Assembly (NCBI GenBank): GCA_025350885.1
Contig: JANXXA010000058.1
Location: 1 to 5,544, forward strand
Reading direction: 5' to 3'
From: Phenylobacterium sp.
Lineage (GTDB): Bacteria; Pseudomonadota; Alphaproteobacteria; Caulobacterales; Caulobacteraceae
DNA: 5,544 nucleotides
Both the position numbers and the translations under genes were made by a program. The notes below the pieces were generated by a model, which was given only the letters and a program-made list of their open reading frames with translations, ran no database searches and was not told the DNA's origin. How positions within the stretch are numbered: the first letter of the stretch is position 1; every line of letters starts with the position of its first letter. Positions 5,450 to 5,544 of the stretch are shown piece by piece.

Positions 5450-5544
5450 ATGAAGACGGTGATCCTGGCGGGTGGCCTTGGCACACGCATCTCCGAAGAG
5501 AGCCACCTGAAGCCCAAGCCGATGATCGAGATCGGCGGGCGGCC
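5450..5544 (+). CDS. rfbF: Glucose-1-phosphate cytidylyltransferase (N-terminal 31 residues, 3' end outside window)
   Basis: The ATG at 5450 has GGGAG 5 nt upstream. The visible protein begins [14 protein letters not shown] and continues with a [10 protein letters not shown] segment. This is the nucleotide-binding signature LAGGxGTR of nucleotidyltransferases, followed by the [11 protein letters not shown] form that distinguishes glucose-1-phosphate cytidylyltransferases (RfbF/DdhA) from RmlA-type thymidylyltransferases. The enzyme joins CTP and glucose-1-phosphate to give CDP-glucose, the entry to CDP-dideoxy and branched sugars of O-antigens. Next in such clusters is usually CDP-glucose 4,6-dehydratase (rfbG), which would lie beyond the window. 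The frame is open upstream to at least 5375, but family conservation begins at this Met. Confidence 0.92.
   Translation, partial: MKTVILAGGLGTRISEESHLKPKPMIEIGGR

Overview
The window is GC-rich chromosomal DNA whose gene content points to an alphaproteobacterium, most likely of the Caulobacterales (Caulobacter, Phenylobacterium or Brevundimonas type). This placement is inferred from codon use and from the combination of a type I secretion adaptor, an RTX protein and nearby surface-sugar genes. It was not tested by a search.

Layout. Positions 1-821 (+) hold the C-terminal 272 residues of a HlyD-family membrane fusion protein, the periplasmic adaptor of a type I secretion system. After a 213-bp gap comes a complete 640-residue RTX protein (1035-2957, +), a likely substrate of that secreton. 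It has an N-terminal domain of about 105 residues, a long glycine/aspartate beta-roll with 22 GND motifs, and a C-terminal secretion region of about 110 residues. A textbook intrinsic terminator with a UUCG loop follows at 2983-3013. Converging on it from the minus strand is a secreted M23-family metallopeptidase (4077-3079). Upstream of that, also on the minus strand, is a PAPS-dependent sulfotransferase (5092-4349). The two minus-strand genes are separated by a 139-bp nested inverted repeat that looks like a dispersed intergenic palindrome. On the plus strand, diverging from the sulfotransferase, is a 61-residue stub of an alpha/beta hydrolase (5190-5375). Then comes the start of a glucose-1-phosphate cytidylyltransferase (rfbF, 5450 onward), which makes CDP-glucose for dideoxy-sugar or O-antigen synthesis.

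How the parts may work together. The adaptor and RTX gene form a secretion-plus-substrate unit. The RTX protein has no recognisable toxin or enzyme domain and is almost all beta-roll, so a structural surface or matrix role, or an S-layer-like role, fits better than a toxin. A sugar-nucleotide gene and a sulfotransferase lie nearby, so the region may be a cell-surface cluster. This recalls the Caulobacter arrangement in which S-layer export genes sit beside LPS genes. That link is inference. The most unusual internal feature is the RTX repeat itself: many units are about 19 residues long with only one good GND turn, and a larger unit of about 110-116 residues can be traced three times. No RNA gene, CRISPR array or insertion sequence was seen.
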